64,000 nucleotides of DNA from an uncultured Collinsella sp. Its GTDB lineage: Bacteria > Actinomycetota > Coriobacteriia > Coriobacteriales > Coriobacteriaceae. The notes beneath the pieces were generated by a model. That model saw nothing but the letters and a program-made list of their open reading frames with translations. It did no database searches and was not told the origin of the DNA. A program made the position numbers and the translations under genes. The stretch's first letter is position 1; every line of letters begins with the position of its first letter. Where the stretch lies: positions 1 to 64,000 of the forward strand of contig CABUBZ010000002.1 in the NCBI GenBank assembly GCA_902489945.1. The letters run 5' to 3'. Shown piece after piece: positions 9,783-18,092 of this stretch.

Positions 9783-10607
9783 CTACCCAAGCATCTGCTC
9801 CTCGTTGTCCAAAACGGACTTTACATCCACATGTGCCCCATTATCCTCCTGCACGCCCAAAGTATCGTCCGACACCGAGAACTCGAATGTGTTGGCACTT
9901 CCCTTATACGTTGAGACGGAGTACTCCACAATGTTGCCTTCGGCATCGCGGCCGCTGGTGTGCAGCAAAAACATCGGGTCCCCGATTGCCACATCAAGCA
10001 GCATGGAGATCGACGAATCGGCCTTCACAACGTCGATGCGACGATATACCGTCACGACCGGTCGACCCATCTCGCGCATGCGCCCATACAAGCGCTTTTT
10101 AGAGAAATCCACGTTGTCGATAAATCCAGGGTACAGACTCGCCGGAATATAGTTCTCTGTGAACATGTTGGGGGTTCCGTCAACGTAGCGAAGGCGTACC
10201 AGCTTATAAACCAGATCGCCCTCCCGAACACCCAATCCCTTGGCAACCTCGCTGGTAGCCGACTCTCCTTTCACAAGGATGGGCATCGTGTCGACCTTCT
10301 TGCCGGCCCAAGCGAGCTCATCTTCGAAACTCTGAACGCCCTTAATCTTTCGAACGCCGAAATCGGGCGCCTCACGCTGACAGCGTCGATCGGCGTTGGG
10401 GTCGGCCACGATGGTCCCGCGACGCTTGCGGCGATCGAGGTAGCCCTCGCTTGTGAGGATATGCAGCGCCTGCCGGATGGTTGGACGACTGACACCGTAT
10501 TCCTTTGCCAAATCGACCTCAGAAGGAATCACGTCGCCTTCCGCATAGGTGCCGTTCTTTATTTTGACCAACAGGTCTTCCTTAATCGATGTGTATAACG
10601 TTCCCAA
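9783..10607 (-). CDS. GntR-family regulator with UTRA domain, last gene of the PTS operon
   Basis: 274 aa if started at the TTG at 10607. That start puts LGTLYTSIKEDL in register with the N-terminus of the paralogue at 8112-8864, and it has a G-rich ribosome binding site just upstream; the open frame runs on to 10682 without support. A GntR helix-turn-helix (IPSEVDLAKEYGVSRPTIRQAL) and a UTRA domain follow. As the distal gene behind the mannose-family PTS, manA and a 3-epimerase, it probably senses a phosphorylated intermediate of that pathway and controls the operon (inference). Confidence 0.85.
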   Translation of the reverse strand: MGTLYTSIKEDLLVKIKNGTYAEGDVIPSEVDLAKEYGVSRPTIRQALHILTSEGYLDRRKRRGTIVADPNADRRCQREAPDFGVRKIKGVQSFEDELAWAGKKVDTMPILVKGESATSEVAKGLGVREGDLVYKLVRLRYVDGTPNMFTENYIPASLYPGFIDNVDFSKKRLYGRMREMGRPVVTVYRRIDVVKADSSISMLLDVAIGDPMFLLHTSGRDAEGNIVEYSVSTYKGSANTFEFSVSDDTLGVQEDNGAHVDVKSVLDNEEQMLG

Positions 10608-10683
10608 AGAAACCCCCGGCAATTTCGACTCAGACGATGCGGACGAGAAATGCGGGCATCCGCACATGGCAGATACCCGCATC

Positions 10684-10718
10684 TGCTAACTTGTCATTAA
10701 CATATTAGCAAGTTAGCA
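10684..10718 (-). promoter_or_regulatory. perfect 10-bp stem-loop between epimerase and gntR
   Basis: TGCTAACTTG (10684-10693) pairs with CAAGTTAGCA (10709-10718), and the epimerase stop codon lies in the stem. The minus-strand loop contains CTAATATGTTAAT, close to CTAATATGTAAT in the PTS operon promoter. It may be a GntR operator or an attenuator; it lacks a T-run. Confidence 0.5.
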
Positions 10719-11369
10719 TGTGGCGTGCAGCTCCGAAAGCAGCTCAGAATAGCCCCTGTCTTTGCCGAATAAAGCGCTCGTGCCCAAAATGGCACCATCC
10801 GCACCAAGTTCGCCAACCTTTTTAATGACCTCAGGTGAGCAGGCTCCATCCACAAAGATCTTAAAACCGTATTCTTCCTTGACTGCGGCGAATTCAGCGA
10901 TTTTGGACGTGACGTAATCCAGATACTTCTGACCGGCGAATCCGGGATTGACGGTCATGATCAGCACATAGTCGACCGCCGGAAGCGTGTATTTGAGCGC
11001 TTCCAGACTTAAGCCCGGATCGACAGCGATTCCAGGATGCGCACCCAACCGAGCTATTTTCTGCAACGTCGAATTGACAGTACGCTCGCCCTCGGGATGA
11101 ACGTAAACAATGTCAACGCCGGCCTTCACAAACAGCTCGGGCAAAATATCGGCATCTTCGGCCATCAGGTGCACGTCGCAGGGAACGTTATGCGCTTTGG
11201 CATGTCTACAGATGCACTGCACGTCACCCAGACCCAGACCGAAATTAGGCACAAAGTGTCCGTCCATCACGTCCAGATGAAACCCGTCTGCACCGGCAGC
11301 GATAAGCTCTTCGACGTCCTCGCCCAAACGGTCGAAGTCCGCACACATCATAGAAGGAAATAGTTGCAT
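10713..11369 (-). CDS. ribulose-phosphate / D-allulose-6-phosphate 3-epimerase family
   Basis: 218 aa TIM barrel. Conserved metal and catalytic elements are visible: SMMCADF near the N-terminus, HLDVMDGHFVPN (about 31-42), DVHLM, the flexible-loop motif MTVNPGFAGQ, and VDGACSP with the C-terminal phosphate-binding GTSALF. It interconverts 3-epimeric ketose phosphates. The GACSP and GKDRGY features and the PTS/manA context are closer to AlsE-type allulose-6-phosphate epimerases than to housekeeping Rpe, but the substrate is not certain. It is 34 nt downstream of manA, in the PTS operon. Start: GGAGAC upstream. Confidence 0.85.
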   Translation of the reverse strand: MQLFPSMMCADFDRLGEDVEELIAAGADGFHLDVMDGHFVPNFGLGLGDVQCICRHAKAHNVPCDVHLMAEDADILPELFVKAGVDIVYVHPEGERTVNSTLQKIARLGAHPGIAVDPGLSLEALKYTLPAVDYVLIMTVNPGFAGQKYLDYVTSKIAEFAAVKEEYGFKIFVDGACSPEVIKKVGELGADGAILGTSALFGKDRGYSELLSELHATC

Positions 11370-11403
11370 GGCTGTCTCCAGTTCTTTTGTATTTCGACGG
11401 TGC

Positions 11404-12333
11404 TTAAGCGGTAGTCATCATGACGGTTAGATTGCCCGAGATAACAACCGGGCAATCCTTAGGAACCAGGAAATGCGAGCCGACGGCGACAGGCGTCCCG
11501 TTAACATCGCCCGAACCGCGTACGACGCTTACCAGCTCATAGACATCTTCTTTGAGGACATACGAATCATCGTCGATCTGAATCTTCTCGATCCGGAACG
11601 ACGGCGAATCCATGTACGTGGTGCGAACGCAATTGCCGAGCATCTCAACATGCGCGTCATAGCGCTCCGTATTGAGAGAACCATCGTACTTCAGGGTGTC
11701 GATGGCCTGCTCCAGTTGGAGTTCGCGCTTGTTGCCCGCCGCGTCGGTACGGTCATAGTCGTAGAAGCGATACGTCACATCCGTAGACTGCTGCACCTCA
11801 TAGGCGATAACGTTTTTGCCACAGGCATGCAGCAAGCCCGCCTCAAGGTACACGAAGTCATCCTTGCGAACCTTGAGATGGCGAAGCAGCTCATCCCAGC
11901 GGCACTCATCGATATACGAACGTAAATCAGCCTCGTTCTCGGCATTGTGGCCAAACACGATACTCGCATCGTCGGCCGCCTCAAGGAAATACCATGCCTC
12001 GTTCTTGCCGCTGGCATAGCCCATGGCTTTCGCATGCTCCATGTCCGGGTGCACCTGGATAGAAAGGTCATCGCACGGACAAAGCATGGAAATGATCAAC
12101 GGGAAGTCACGATCGGTGTCTCCAAAGAGCTGCGGCTCGCTCTTCCAGAGCTCCCCCAGGGTCTTGCCCTCAAACGGTGCAGTCATGCACACGTTGGAGC
12201 CCTTGGGCTGATCGGCAAATGCCCAAGCCTGGCCAGTCTTATCGGGCATCCAGTCGTATCCGTAGTAATCCTTAATCGCAGTGCCGCCCCATATGGTCTC
12301 AAAGGGGATCGGCTTAAAAAACAGCGGTTCCAT
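11404..12333 (-). CDS. manA: mannose-6-phosphate isomerase, class I (copy 1)
   Basis: 309 aa, the short form seen in Gram-positives. Zinc-cupin landmarks are present: SIQVHP, GKNEAWYFLE, AGLLHACG and YEVQQSTDVTYRFYDYDR. It converts mannose 6-phosphate to fructose 6-phosphate, linking the upstream mannose-family PTS to glycolysis. Start: GGAAAGGA just upstream. A terminator-like hairpin at 12372-12406 separates it from the PTS genes, so it may be expressed at a lower level by read-through. A second, divergent manA paralogue lies at 16091-17041. Confidence 0.93.
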   Translation of the reverse strand: MEPLFFKPIPFETIWGGTAIKDYYGYDWMPDKTGQAWAFADQPKGSNVCMTAPFEGKTLGELWKSEPQLFGDTDRDFPLIISMLCPCDDLSIQVHPDMEHAKAMGYASGKNEAWYFLEAADDASIVFGHNAENEADLRSYIDECRWDELLRHLKVRKDDFVYLEAGLLHACGKNVIAYEVQQSTDVTYRFYDYDRTDAAGNKRELQLEQAIDTLKYDGSLNTERYDAHVEMLGNCVRTTYMDSPSFRIEKIQIDDDSYVLKEDVYELVSVVRGSGDVNGTPVAVGSHFLVPKDCPVVISGNLTVMMTTA

Positions 12334-12371
12334 TCGCGTCCTTTCCGGTTAGATAAGTCGAGCGTGTAAAC

Positions 12372-12406
12372 AAAAAGCCTGGCCCGCCGCTCCGGCAGAC
12401 CGGGCT
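12372..12406 (-). terminator. internal terminator-like hairpin in the PTS operon
   Basis: AGCC.. and ..GGCT arms (12376-12389, 12393-12406) with some mismatches, followed on the minus strand by TTTTTG. A second small stem CATACCTG/CAGGTATG (12413-12433) directly follows the IID stop. Likely partial termination between PTS and manA. Confidence 0.6.
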
Positions 12407-12437
12407 CAAACTCATACCTGGTTGTCAGGTATGCGGT

Positions 12438-13265
12438 TTAGCAGAAGCCGATGACGCAGAGAACGATGACGACAACGATTTGTGCGCAAAGGACCTTCGT
12501 TGCGCTCCAGCCCTTCTTGCTCAGCAGGTACCAGGTACCAAGAACGGCAAGCAGCGGAAGCAGGCAGGGGAAGAAGCCATCAAGGGTGTCCTGCAGTGCA
12601 ATCGTGGAATCACCATTGGGAATCTGCAGCGTTGTGGTAAGTGCAACCTTGCCGGCAGCAAGCGTACCGACGACGATGATGCCCAGGACGTTGATTGCGT
12701 TCATGATGCGCTGGGAATTCTCACCGACGAAGGTGTCGACGGCGCCCAGGCCCATCTTGTAGCCATAGCGGAACATGCCGTAGGACAGGGCCATACCCAG
12801 GATCAGCCAGCTGACGATGTAGAACAGCGGACCGGCCGCGCTACCGTTGGCGGCAAGGCTCATGCCGATGGACAGCAGCGTCGGGACGATGATGCCCTGG
12901 ATGATGGAGTCGCCCATACCGGCAATGGGGCCCATGAGCGTCGTTTTGACCGTGGTGGGGAGCTCCTCGGGAACGTCACCACCAAAAGCGATGTTCTCCT
13001 CGAGCGAGGCGACGATACCGTTAATCAGGGTACCGACCTGCGGCTCAGTGTTATAGAACTCGGAGTGGCGGGAGAGCAGGCGTGCCTTGCCCTCGGGGTC
13101 GTCCTTGTAGTACTTCTCGGCAAAGGGAATATAGGACCATGCAAAGCCATGGGACTCGAGCTTCTCGTAGGAGCGGGAGGAGAACCAACCCACCTGCCAG
13201 CGATACCACAGCTTGTTAAGGTCTTCCTTCGTAAGGTGCTTCTCAGCAGTCTTGGTCTCAGCCAT
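12438..13265 (-). CDS. PTS system mannose/fructose/sorbose family IID component
   Basis: 275 aa. The N-terminus LTKEDLNKLWYRWQVGWFSSRSYEKLESHGFAWS is cytoplasmic and typical of IID (only part need be read: LWYRWQVGWFSSRSYEKL). GMGDSIIQGIIVPTLLSIG is the family core, and hydrophobic segments continue to the C-terminus (about 125-275). With IIC it forms the membrane channel that passes the sugar to IIB for phosphorylation. It is 18 nt downstream of IIC. Start: GAGAGGAGAG upstream. Confidence 0.95.
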   Translation of the reverse strand: MAETKTAEKHLTKEDLNKLWYRWQVGWFSSRSYEKLESHGFAWSYIPFAEKYYKDDPEGKARLLSRHSEFYNTEPQVGTLINGIVASLEENIAFGGDVPEELPTTVKTTLMGPIAGMGDSIIQGIIVPTLLSIGMSLAANGSAAGPLFYIVSWLILGMALSYGMFRYGYKMGLGAVDTFVGENSQRIMNAINVLGIIVVGTLAAGKVALTTTLQIPNGDSTIALQDTLDGFFPCLLPLLAVLGTWYLLSKKGWSATKVLCAQIVVVIVLCVIGFC

Positions 13266-13283
13266 TGTGTCTACTCTCCTCTC

Positions 13284-14105
13284 TTAGAACAGGTCGGCGT
13301 CTTCGTAGGCGGCATCATCGCTCGAGGTAGCGGCAGCAGCCTCGGGAGCCTTGCCGGACGCGACGTAGATGATGTAGCAGACGACGCAGGCAATGAAGAC
13401 GACAGGAATGGTGTCAAGGCCGGCGAAGGCAAGCAGGATGAAACCGAACAGGAAGAAGATCATCTGGATGTTCTCCTTGATGACAATATTCATCAGCAGA
13501 GCCACGCCGAGGGCGGGCAGAACGCCGCCGAGGACGGAGATGGTGTGCGTGACAATCTCGGGGACGCTGGCGAGCGCGGCGTCGACAAAGCCCTTGCCCA
13601 GGTAGATGGCAAGGAAGACGGGCACGCAACGGATGAGGAAGGTGCAGATCTGGGGGATGACGATATGCCAGGTAGTGATGCCCTTGGTGTCGCCGGCGGC
13701 AGCCGCAGCCTCAGCCTTGTGGTTGAAGGCGGAAAAGACGGCGCAGGTCAGGTTGTAGAAGATAAGGCCGAAGGTGTTGCCGATGAGCACAGACAGGGTG
13801 ACGGCGACAGCCGGATCCTTGGTCGTGGCCATGGCAAGGCCGATGCCGCCGTAGGAAGCATAGGTAATCTCGGAGTTGGTAGCGCCACCGGTGGAGAGGT
13901 TGGCAATGAAGACGGCCTGAACCGCAACGCCGCAGAGAACGCCCTGCGTCACATCGCCAAACGCGAGGCCGACCAGAAGACCGGCGACCAGAGGACGACC
14001 GAGGCAGTAGAAGCTGCCCGTGGTGCCCAGCGGGTTAGCGCACTCGATAGCGCCCAGGTAGCAAAGAATGCCGCAAATGAGCGCAGGGAAGAACAATCCA
14101 CTCAT
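13284..14105 (-). CDS. PTS system mannose/fructose/sorbose family IIC component
   Basis: 273 aa, highly hydrophobic with about seven to eight membrane segments. The segment PLVAGLLVGLAFGDVTQGVL and the NAEI-like TNSEITYASYGG region match the IIC family. It is the substrate-binding membrane subunit. It follows IIB by 38 nt. The C-terminal tail is Ala- and Asp-rich. Start: AAGGAGAT upstream. Sugar specificity cannot be read from sequence; the operon companions suggest mannose or a ketose. Confidence 0.95.
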   Translation of the reverse strand: MSGLFFPALICGILCYLGAIECANPLGTTGSFYCLGRPLVAGLLVGLAFGDVTQGVLCGVAVQAVFIANLSTGGATNSEITYASYGGIGLAMATTKDPAVAVTLSVLIGNTFGLIFYNLTCAVFSAFNHKAEAAAAAGDTKGITTWHIVIPQICTFLIRCVPVFLAIYLGKGFVDAALASVPEIVTHTISVLGGVLPALGVALLMNIVIKENIQMIFFLFGFILLAFAGLDTIPVVFIACVVCYIIYVASGKAPEAAAATSSDDAAYEDADLF

Positions 14106-14143
14106 GAATTATCTCCTTCTTTCTTGAACGTACTTACCAGTCG

Positions 14144-14638
14144 TTAGGCAGACTGGTACTTCGCCTTGTACTCAGCCCAGCCCTTGACACCGTTGTCCGG
14201 CGTCATCTGGAACTCAATCTTGAGGCCCTGGGACTCCAGGTAATCGAAAGCCTCGACGTCCTCGTCGTTGATGACGATGGCGTTGCCCAGATTCTTGGTC
14301 CCCGGACGCGTGCCGCTAAGGTTGCCCACGTTGACAACCTGGCCGAAATCGCCACCGGCGCGCTTCAGCTTTGCGAACTCCTCGACAGAATCTGTGATGA
14401 TGAAGAAGCTCTTGGGCGAGGCCTTAGCCTTCTCCAGCGCCGCAACGCCCTGCTCGATGTTGTAGATACCGAGCTTGAGCGAACCGGCTGCTGCCTTAAG
14501 CACCTTCTTTCGCAGTTCATCGACAGCGACTTTGTCGCTGATGACGAGGATGGCATTGCAGGGCTTTGAGGCTGCCCAGCGAGTCACGGTCTGACCGTGA
14601 ACGACACGGTCGTCGATACGAGCGAGCGTAATTGCCAT
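14144..14638 (-). CDS. PTS system mannose/fructose/sorbose family IIB component
   Basis: 164 aa. The phosphorylated histidine is H14 in RIDDRVVHGQTVTRW, the family signature. The protein is cytosolic and takes phosphate from IIA to give it to the sugar crossing IIC/IID. Full domain length for a separate IIB. It lies between IIA (21 nt upstream) and IIC. Confidence 0.95.
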   Translation of the reverse strand: MAITLARIDDRVVHGQTVTRWAASKPCNAILVISDKVAVDELRKKVLKAAAGSLKLGIYNIEQGVAALEKAKASPKSFFIITDSVEEFAKLKRAGGDFGQVVNVGNLSGTRPGTKNLGNAIVINDEDVEAFDYLESQGLKIEFQMTPDNGVKGWAEYKAKYQSA

Positions 14639-14659
14639 TTCTTCTCCTTTTCCTTTCCC

Positions 14660-15088
14660 TTAGAAGAGATCCTCTTCGTCATCCGCGCTTTCTTCGGGAA
14701 GCGCGGTACCCGAAACACCATTTGCGCCGGCGCTGAGGGCGGTCTGGTAGACGGTCTCCAGATCGCAGCCGGACGAAGCGAGCACACCGGCCTCGACGAG
14801 CATGGGAAGATTCATGCCAGCGGCAAGGCGCAGATGCTCGGGGTTCGTGAGGAAGTGTGTAAAAGACTCGTTGTAAGGGGTGCCCCCCTTGAGGTCGGCA
14901 GCGATAAGAACATCGCCTTGAGCAAGCAGCTCTTCGAGCTTGGCGGACAGGTCGGTGCGGAACTGCTCGACGCCGCCCTCGGTGGTGAGGCTAACCGCGT
15001 GAACACATGTAGCCGTGGGGGCGAACATGTGGAATGCGTCGTTCATACCCTGACAAAGCTGCCCATGAGACACCAAAAGAATGTTCAT
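14660..15088 (-). CDS. PTS system mannose-family IIA component
   Basis: 142 aa from the ATG at 15088, which has AAAGG 8 nt upstream; a GTG at 15103 is the longer alternative. The phospho-histidine is H8 in ILLVSHGQLC, and ADLKGGTPYN is the second conserved motif of the EIIA-Man fold. It accepts phosphate from HPr. It is the first gene of the leftward operon IIA-IIB-IIC-IID-manA-epimerase-gntR. Confidence 0.94.
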   Translation of the reverse strand: MNILLVSHGQLCQGMNDAFHMFAPTATCVHAVSLTTEGGVEQFRTDLSAKLEELLAQGDVLIAADLKGGTPYNESFTHFLTNPEHLRLAAGMNLPMLVEAGVLASSGCDLETVYQTALSAGANGVSGTALPEESADDEEDLF

Positions 15089-15128
15089 ACCATCGCCTTT
15101 CACTTTTAAACTTTATTTGTATTTGTTC

Positions 15129-15179
15129 GTAATTTGTAAATTACATATTAGACAATACGGAATTTTCTCCACTGGTCAA
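15129..15179 (-). promoter_or_regulatory. PTS operon promoter and candidate operator
   Basis: On the minus strand TTGACC (15174-15179) and TATTGT (15152-15157) are spaced by 16 nt. Downstream lies the near-perfect palindrome GTAATTTGTAAATTAC (15129-15144), about 41 nt before the IIA start, placed to act as a repressor site. Confidence 0.5.
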
Positions 15180-15251
15180 GCATAAATTTCCGAACATTAT
15201 GGATTTCCTTGCGAACGGTAGAACATTTTTCAAATGGTTTTTGAAAACATA

Positions 15252-15280
15252 TTTACACTTTTTGTAAAAGTCTCTATATT
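15252..15280 (+). promoter_or_regulatory. deoC promoter
   Basis: TTTACA (15252-15257), 17-nt spacer, TATATT (15275-15280), about 45 nt before the deoC start. The inverted repeat TTTACA/TGTAAA (15252-15268) overlaps the -35 and may be an operator. Its half-sites resemble the palindrome in the divergent PTS promoter. Confidence 0.6.
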
Positions 15281-15325
15281 GAGGGCACGGCACACCGCCG
15301 CATTCAATCCGAGAGGAGTACCCCC

Positions 15326-16057
15326 ATGAGCCGCATCTACACCTTGGACGACCTGAGCCGCCTGGTCGACCACACCAACCTGCACGCCGACGCCACCGAA
15401 GCCGACATGGCCAAGCTGTGCGACGAAGCCAAGCGCTATCACTTTAAGATGGTCGCCATCAACCAGGTTCAGTCGCGCTTCTGCGCCGACCAGCTCGCCG
15501 GCACCGACATCCACGTGGGAGCCGCCATTGCGTTCCCGCTGGGCCAGACCTCTATTGCCGCCAAGGTGTTCGAGACCCGCGACGCCATTGAGAACGGCGC
15601 CGCCGAGATCGACTACGTGGTCAACATCACGCAGGTCAAAGCCGGCAACTGGGATTACGTCAAAGATGAGATGACTCAAATCGTCAACGTTTGCCGCAAG
15701 GCCAGCGAGGGACGAGATGAGGAGATTCCCTCCAAGGTCATCTTTGAGAACTGCCTGCTCACCGATGACGAGAAGATCAAGCTCGCCGAGATCGCCCGCG
15801 AGGTCGAGCCCACCTTCATCAAGACTTCCACGGGCTTTTCTACCGGCGGCGCTACCGTCGAAGACGTTCGCCTCATGAAGGCCCACTGCGGCGACAAGGT
15901 TCAGGTCAAAGCCGCCGGCGGCATCCGCGACGCCGACACGTTCCTTGACATGGTGCGCGCCGGTGCCACGCGCATCGGCTGCTCGGCAGGCATGCCCATC
16001 ATCGATGAGCTGCGTCGCCGCTTTGAGACCGAGGGCGTCGATTCCATCGAGCTGTAA
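15326..16057 (+). CDS. deoC: deoxyribose-phosphate aldolase
   Basis: 243 aa class I aldolase. The Schiff-base lysine lies in [12 protein letters not shown] and the second active-site lysine in VKAAGGIRD. It cleaves 2-deoxyribose 5-phosphate to glyceraldehyde 3-phosphate and acetaldehyde in the cytoplasm. Start: GAGGAG 9 nt upstream. It is followed after 33 nt by a manA paralogue, an unusual partner; deoC is more often near nucleoside phosphorylases. It is divergent from the PTS operon. Confidence 0.95.
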   Translation: MSRIYTLDDLSRLVDHTNLHADATEADMAKLCDEAKRYHFKMVAINQVQSRFCADQLAGTDIHVGAAIAFPLGQTSIAAKVFETRDAIENGAAEIDYVVNITQVKAGNWDYVKDEMTQIVNVCRKASEGRDEEIPSKVIFENCLLTDDEKIKLAEIAREVEPTFIKTSTGFSTGGATVEDVRLMKAHCGDKVQVKAAGGIRDADTFLDMVRAGATRIGCSAGMPIIDELRRRFETEGVDSIEL

Positions 16058-16090
16058 GCGTACGTTTATATAGAGAATGAAAGGACGCCC

Positions 16091-17041
16091 ATGAAACCTT
16101 TGAAGTTCAACCCGACCTATATCTCCCCGGTATGGGCAGGAACGCACCTGGCCGCCATCCGCGGGATCAAGGGCGCCGACGCCGCGAACAACTACGGAGA
16201 GGCGTTCGATATCTCCGCGCACCCGAGCATCGCGACAACAATCGCCACTGGTCCGTTTGCCGGCATGAAGCTCTCGGACGTCATCGCCGCGCATCATGAT
16301 GAGATCATCGGCGATCTGCCCGATGACGCCGTGATCCAGATTACCTGGATGGACCCTATCGAGAGCCTCTCCGTGCAGGTGCATCCCACCGAGGAATACG
16401 CCCAACGTGTTGAGGGCGAGCACGGCAAGCCCGAAGCCTGGTATATCGCGGAGGCGGACCAGGGTGCCACGCTCATTGGCGGCAGCACAACCTGCAATCT
16501 CGACAAGCTTCGCGCAGCGGCGGCCGATGACACCATCGGTGATACGTACTGCAAGCGCACGGCGGTGCAGGAAGGCGATTTTGTCATGGTTCCGGCTGGC
16601 ACCATGCACGCACTGGGAGCGGGTTGCCTTGCCGTCGAGGTAAGCTCGTTCGGCAACAAGACCTATCGCCTGTGCGATTGGGGGCGCGGTCGCGAGCTGC
16701 ACGTGGACAAGGCCTTCGATGTGCTCGACCCTGCAAGCGTGCCTACGGTGAACCGACTAGGCCGCTTTGAGCCCGAACACGACACCCGGGCGCAACGCGG
16801 CGTGAGCTGCCGCCAGTTTGTGTCGAACGCCGTCGATGTGAACGAAAGCTGGTCAGCCGACACTGACGGCCGCTACCAAATCGTCACCTGCGTGTCCGGC
16901 AGCGGGCGCGTGATCACCGACGAGGGCGACGTGGATCTGGCCTACACCGAGTCTGCGCTGATTCCGGCATGCTGCAAGCGCTACACGGTCACCGGACCGT
17001 GCCGCGTGCTGCAGTCCTTCCGCCCCGGAGCCGATCTGTAG
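16091..17041 (+). CDS. manA: mannose-6-phosphate isomerase, class I (copy 2)
   Basis: 316 aa. Cupin landmarks: SVQVHP, GKPEAWYIAE, PAGTMHALGAG and an arginine-containing YRLCDWGRGRE. It keeps the zinc ligands of the family but is clearly divergent from copy 1 (VEVSSFGNKTYR in place of YEVQQSTDVTYR), so it may use another aldose phosphate. Likely in one transcript with deoC (33-nt gap). It ends at a strong hairpin. Confidence 0.88.
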   Translation: MKPLKFNPTYISPVWAGTHLAAIRGIKGADAANNYGEAFDISAHPSIATTIATGPFAGMKLSDVIAAHHDEIIGDLPDDAVIQITWMDPIESLSVQVHPTEEYAQRVEGEHGKPEAWYIAEADQGATLIGGSTTCNLDKLRAAAADDTIGDTYCKRTAVQEGDFVMVPAGTMHALGAGCLAVEVSSFGNKTYRLCDWGRGRELHVDKAFDVLDPASVPTVNRLGRFEPEHDTRAQRGVSCRQFVSNAVDVNESWSADTDGRYQIVTCVSGSGRVITDEGDVDLAYTESALIPACCKRYTVTGPCRVLQSFRPGADL

Positions 17042-17047
17042 AATATA

Positions 17048-17094
17048 AACGCCGCCTCGCTCCCGCCCCCTTCGGCAGGCAGCGGGGCGGCGTT
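17048..17094 (+). terminator. terminator after deoC-manA
   Basis: AACGCCGCC pairs with GGCGGCGTT (about 17048-17056 and 17086-17094), with CGCT/AGCG inside and a C-rich loop. Only a short T-stretch follows. Confidence 0.6.
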
Positions 17095-17129
17095 GCACTA
17101 TGCATCCCCGCCCATGCAAGGAGTTCCAT

Positions 17130-18005
17130 ATGAAGAAAATGGTCATCACCGGTGCCAACGGCTATCTGGCAAGCCTGGTGCAGCTGTTCAACAAGGATAA
17201 GTTCGAATTTACCCGTGTCAGCCGCTCCGACGTCGACTACAACGACCCCGCCGCCGTGGCCTCCTACTTTGACGGCCTGGACTTTGACGTGCTGTTCCAC
17301 ACCGCCGCCAACGCCACCACCGCCGACTGCGAAAACGACCCCGAGGGCACCCACCGCGTGAACTGCGAGAGCGCCATCGAGATCGCCAAGGTCTGCCGCG
17401 CCAAGGGCCGTCGCATGATCTTCATTTCCACCGAGCAGTTGTTCAACGGCAAAAGCGAGTCCGGTCCGTTTGCCGAAGACGTCGAACCCAGCTGCGTGAC
17501 GGCATACGGTCAGCAAAAGGCCGAAGTCGATGCTTGGATGCGCGAGAACACGGATGACTATGTAATCTTACGCCTATCGTGGATGTTCGGCATGGCCATG
17601 CCCGGCATCAAGCCCTCCCCCGGCATCGTGGGTAACGTGCTTGCCGCCCTTAAGAACGACAAGCCGACGTTATTCACCTGCAACGAAAAGCGCTGCATGA
17701 CATACGCCCAGCATCTTGCCGACCAGTTCGCCAAGATCTGCGAGCTGCCCTCCGGTGTCTACAACTTTGCCAGCGCCAACAGCTTGACTACCTATGAGGC
17801 GGCCCGCATGATCGCCGGTAAGCTCGTGGGGCGCGGCCTGTTCAGCCCCGAGGACGTCGAGCGCTGCATCCTGCCCAACAAGGAGCGCTACGCGGATAGG
17901 TTCCGCGACTTCCGCCTCGACAACACCAAGACCGTTGCAGCCGGTATCGAGCTGGGAACCCTCGAGAGCGACGTCGACCGCTGCCTCGCCGACTTCGGCT
18001 GGTAA
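17130..18005 (+). CDS. SDR-family sugar-nucleotide reductase-like protein (RmlD-like)
   Basis: About 291 aa from the ATG at 17130 (AAGGAG at 17118-17123); an earlier in-frame ATG at 17100 has no site. A Rossmann fold with ITGANGYLAS at the N-terminus, and the catalytic YxxxK as AYGQQK (about residue 122). The RmlD-type substrate-binding region continues to the end. Members reduce dTDP-4-keto sugars or act on related nucleotides. No rml genes are nearby, so the substrate is unknown. It is separated from manA by a terminator and probably transcribed alone. Confidence 0.8.
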   Translation: MKKMVITGANGYLASLVQLFNKDKFEFTRVSRSDVDYNDPAAVASYFDGLDFDVLFHTAANATTADCENDPEGTHRVNCESAIEIAKVCRAKGRRMIFISTEQLFNGKSESGPFAEDVEPSCVTAYGQQKAEVDAWMRENTDDYVILRLSWMFGMAMPGIKPSPGIVGNVLAALKNDKPTLFTCNEKRCMTYAQHLADQFAKICELPSGVYNFASANSLTTYEAARMIAGKLVGRGLFSPEDVERCILPNKERYADRFRDFRLDNTKTVAAGIELGTLESDVDRCLADFGW

Positions 18006-18092
18006 CCCTACCCCCGACGTCCAACCGCCCCGCTCCCTTCTGAGCCTATCCCGTCTTGAGACGAGCGCAGACGAGCAGAAGAGGCCACGTTG

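Noticed and set aside
15230..16702. A 490-codon leftward open frame across deoC and manA
   Set aside because: It is opposite two clear enzyme genes and has no motif or ribosome binding site.
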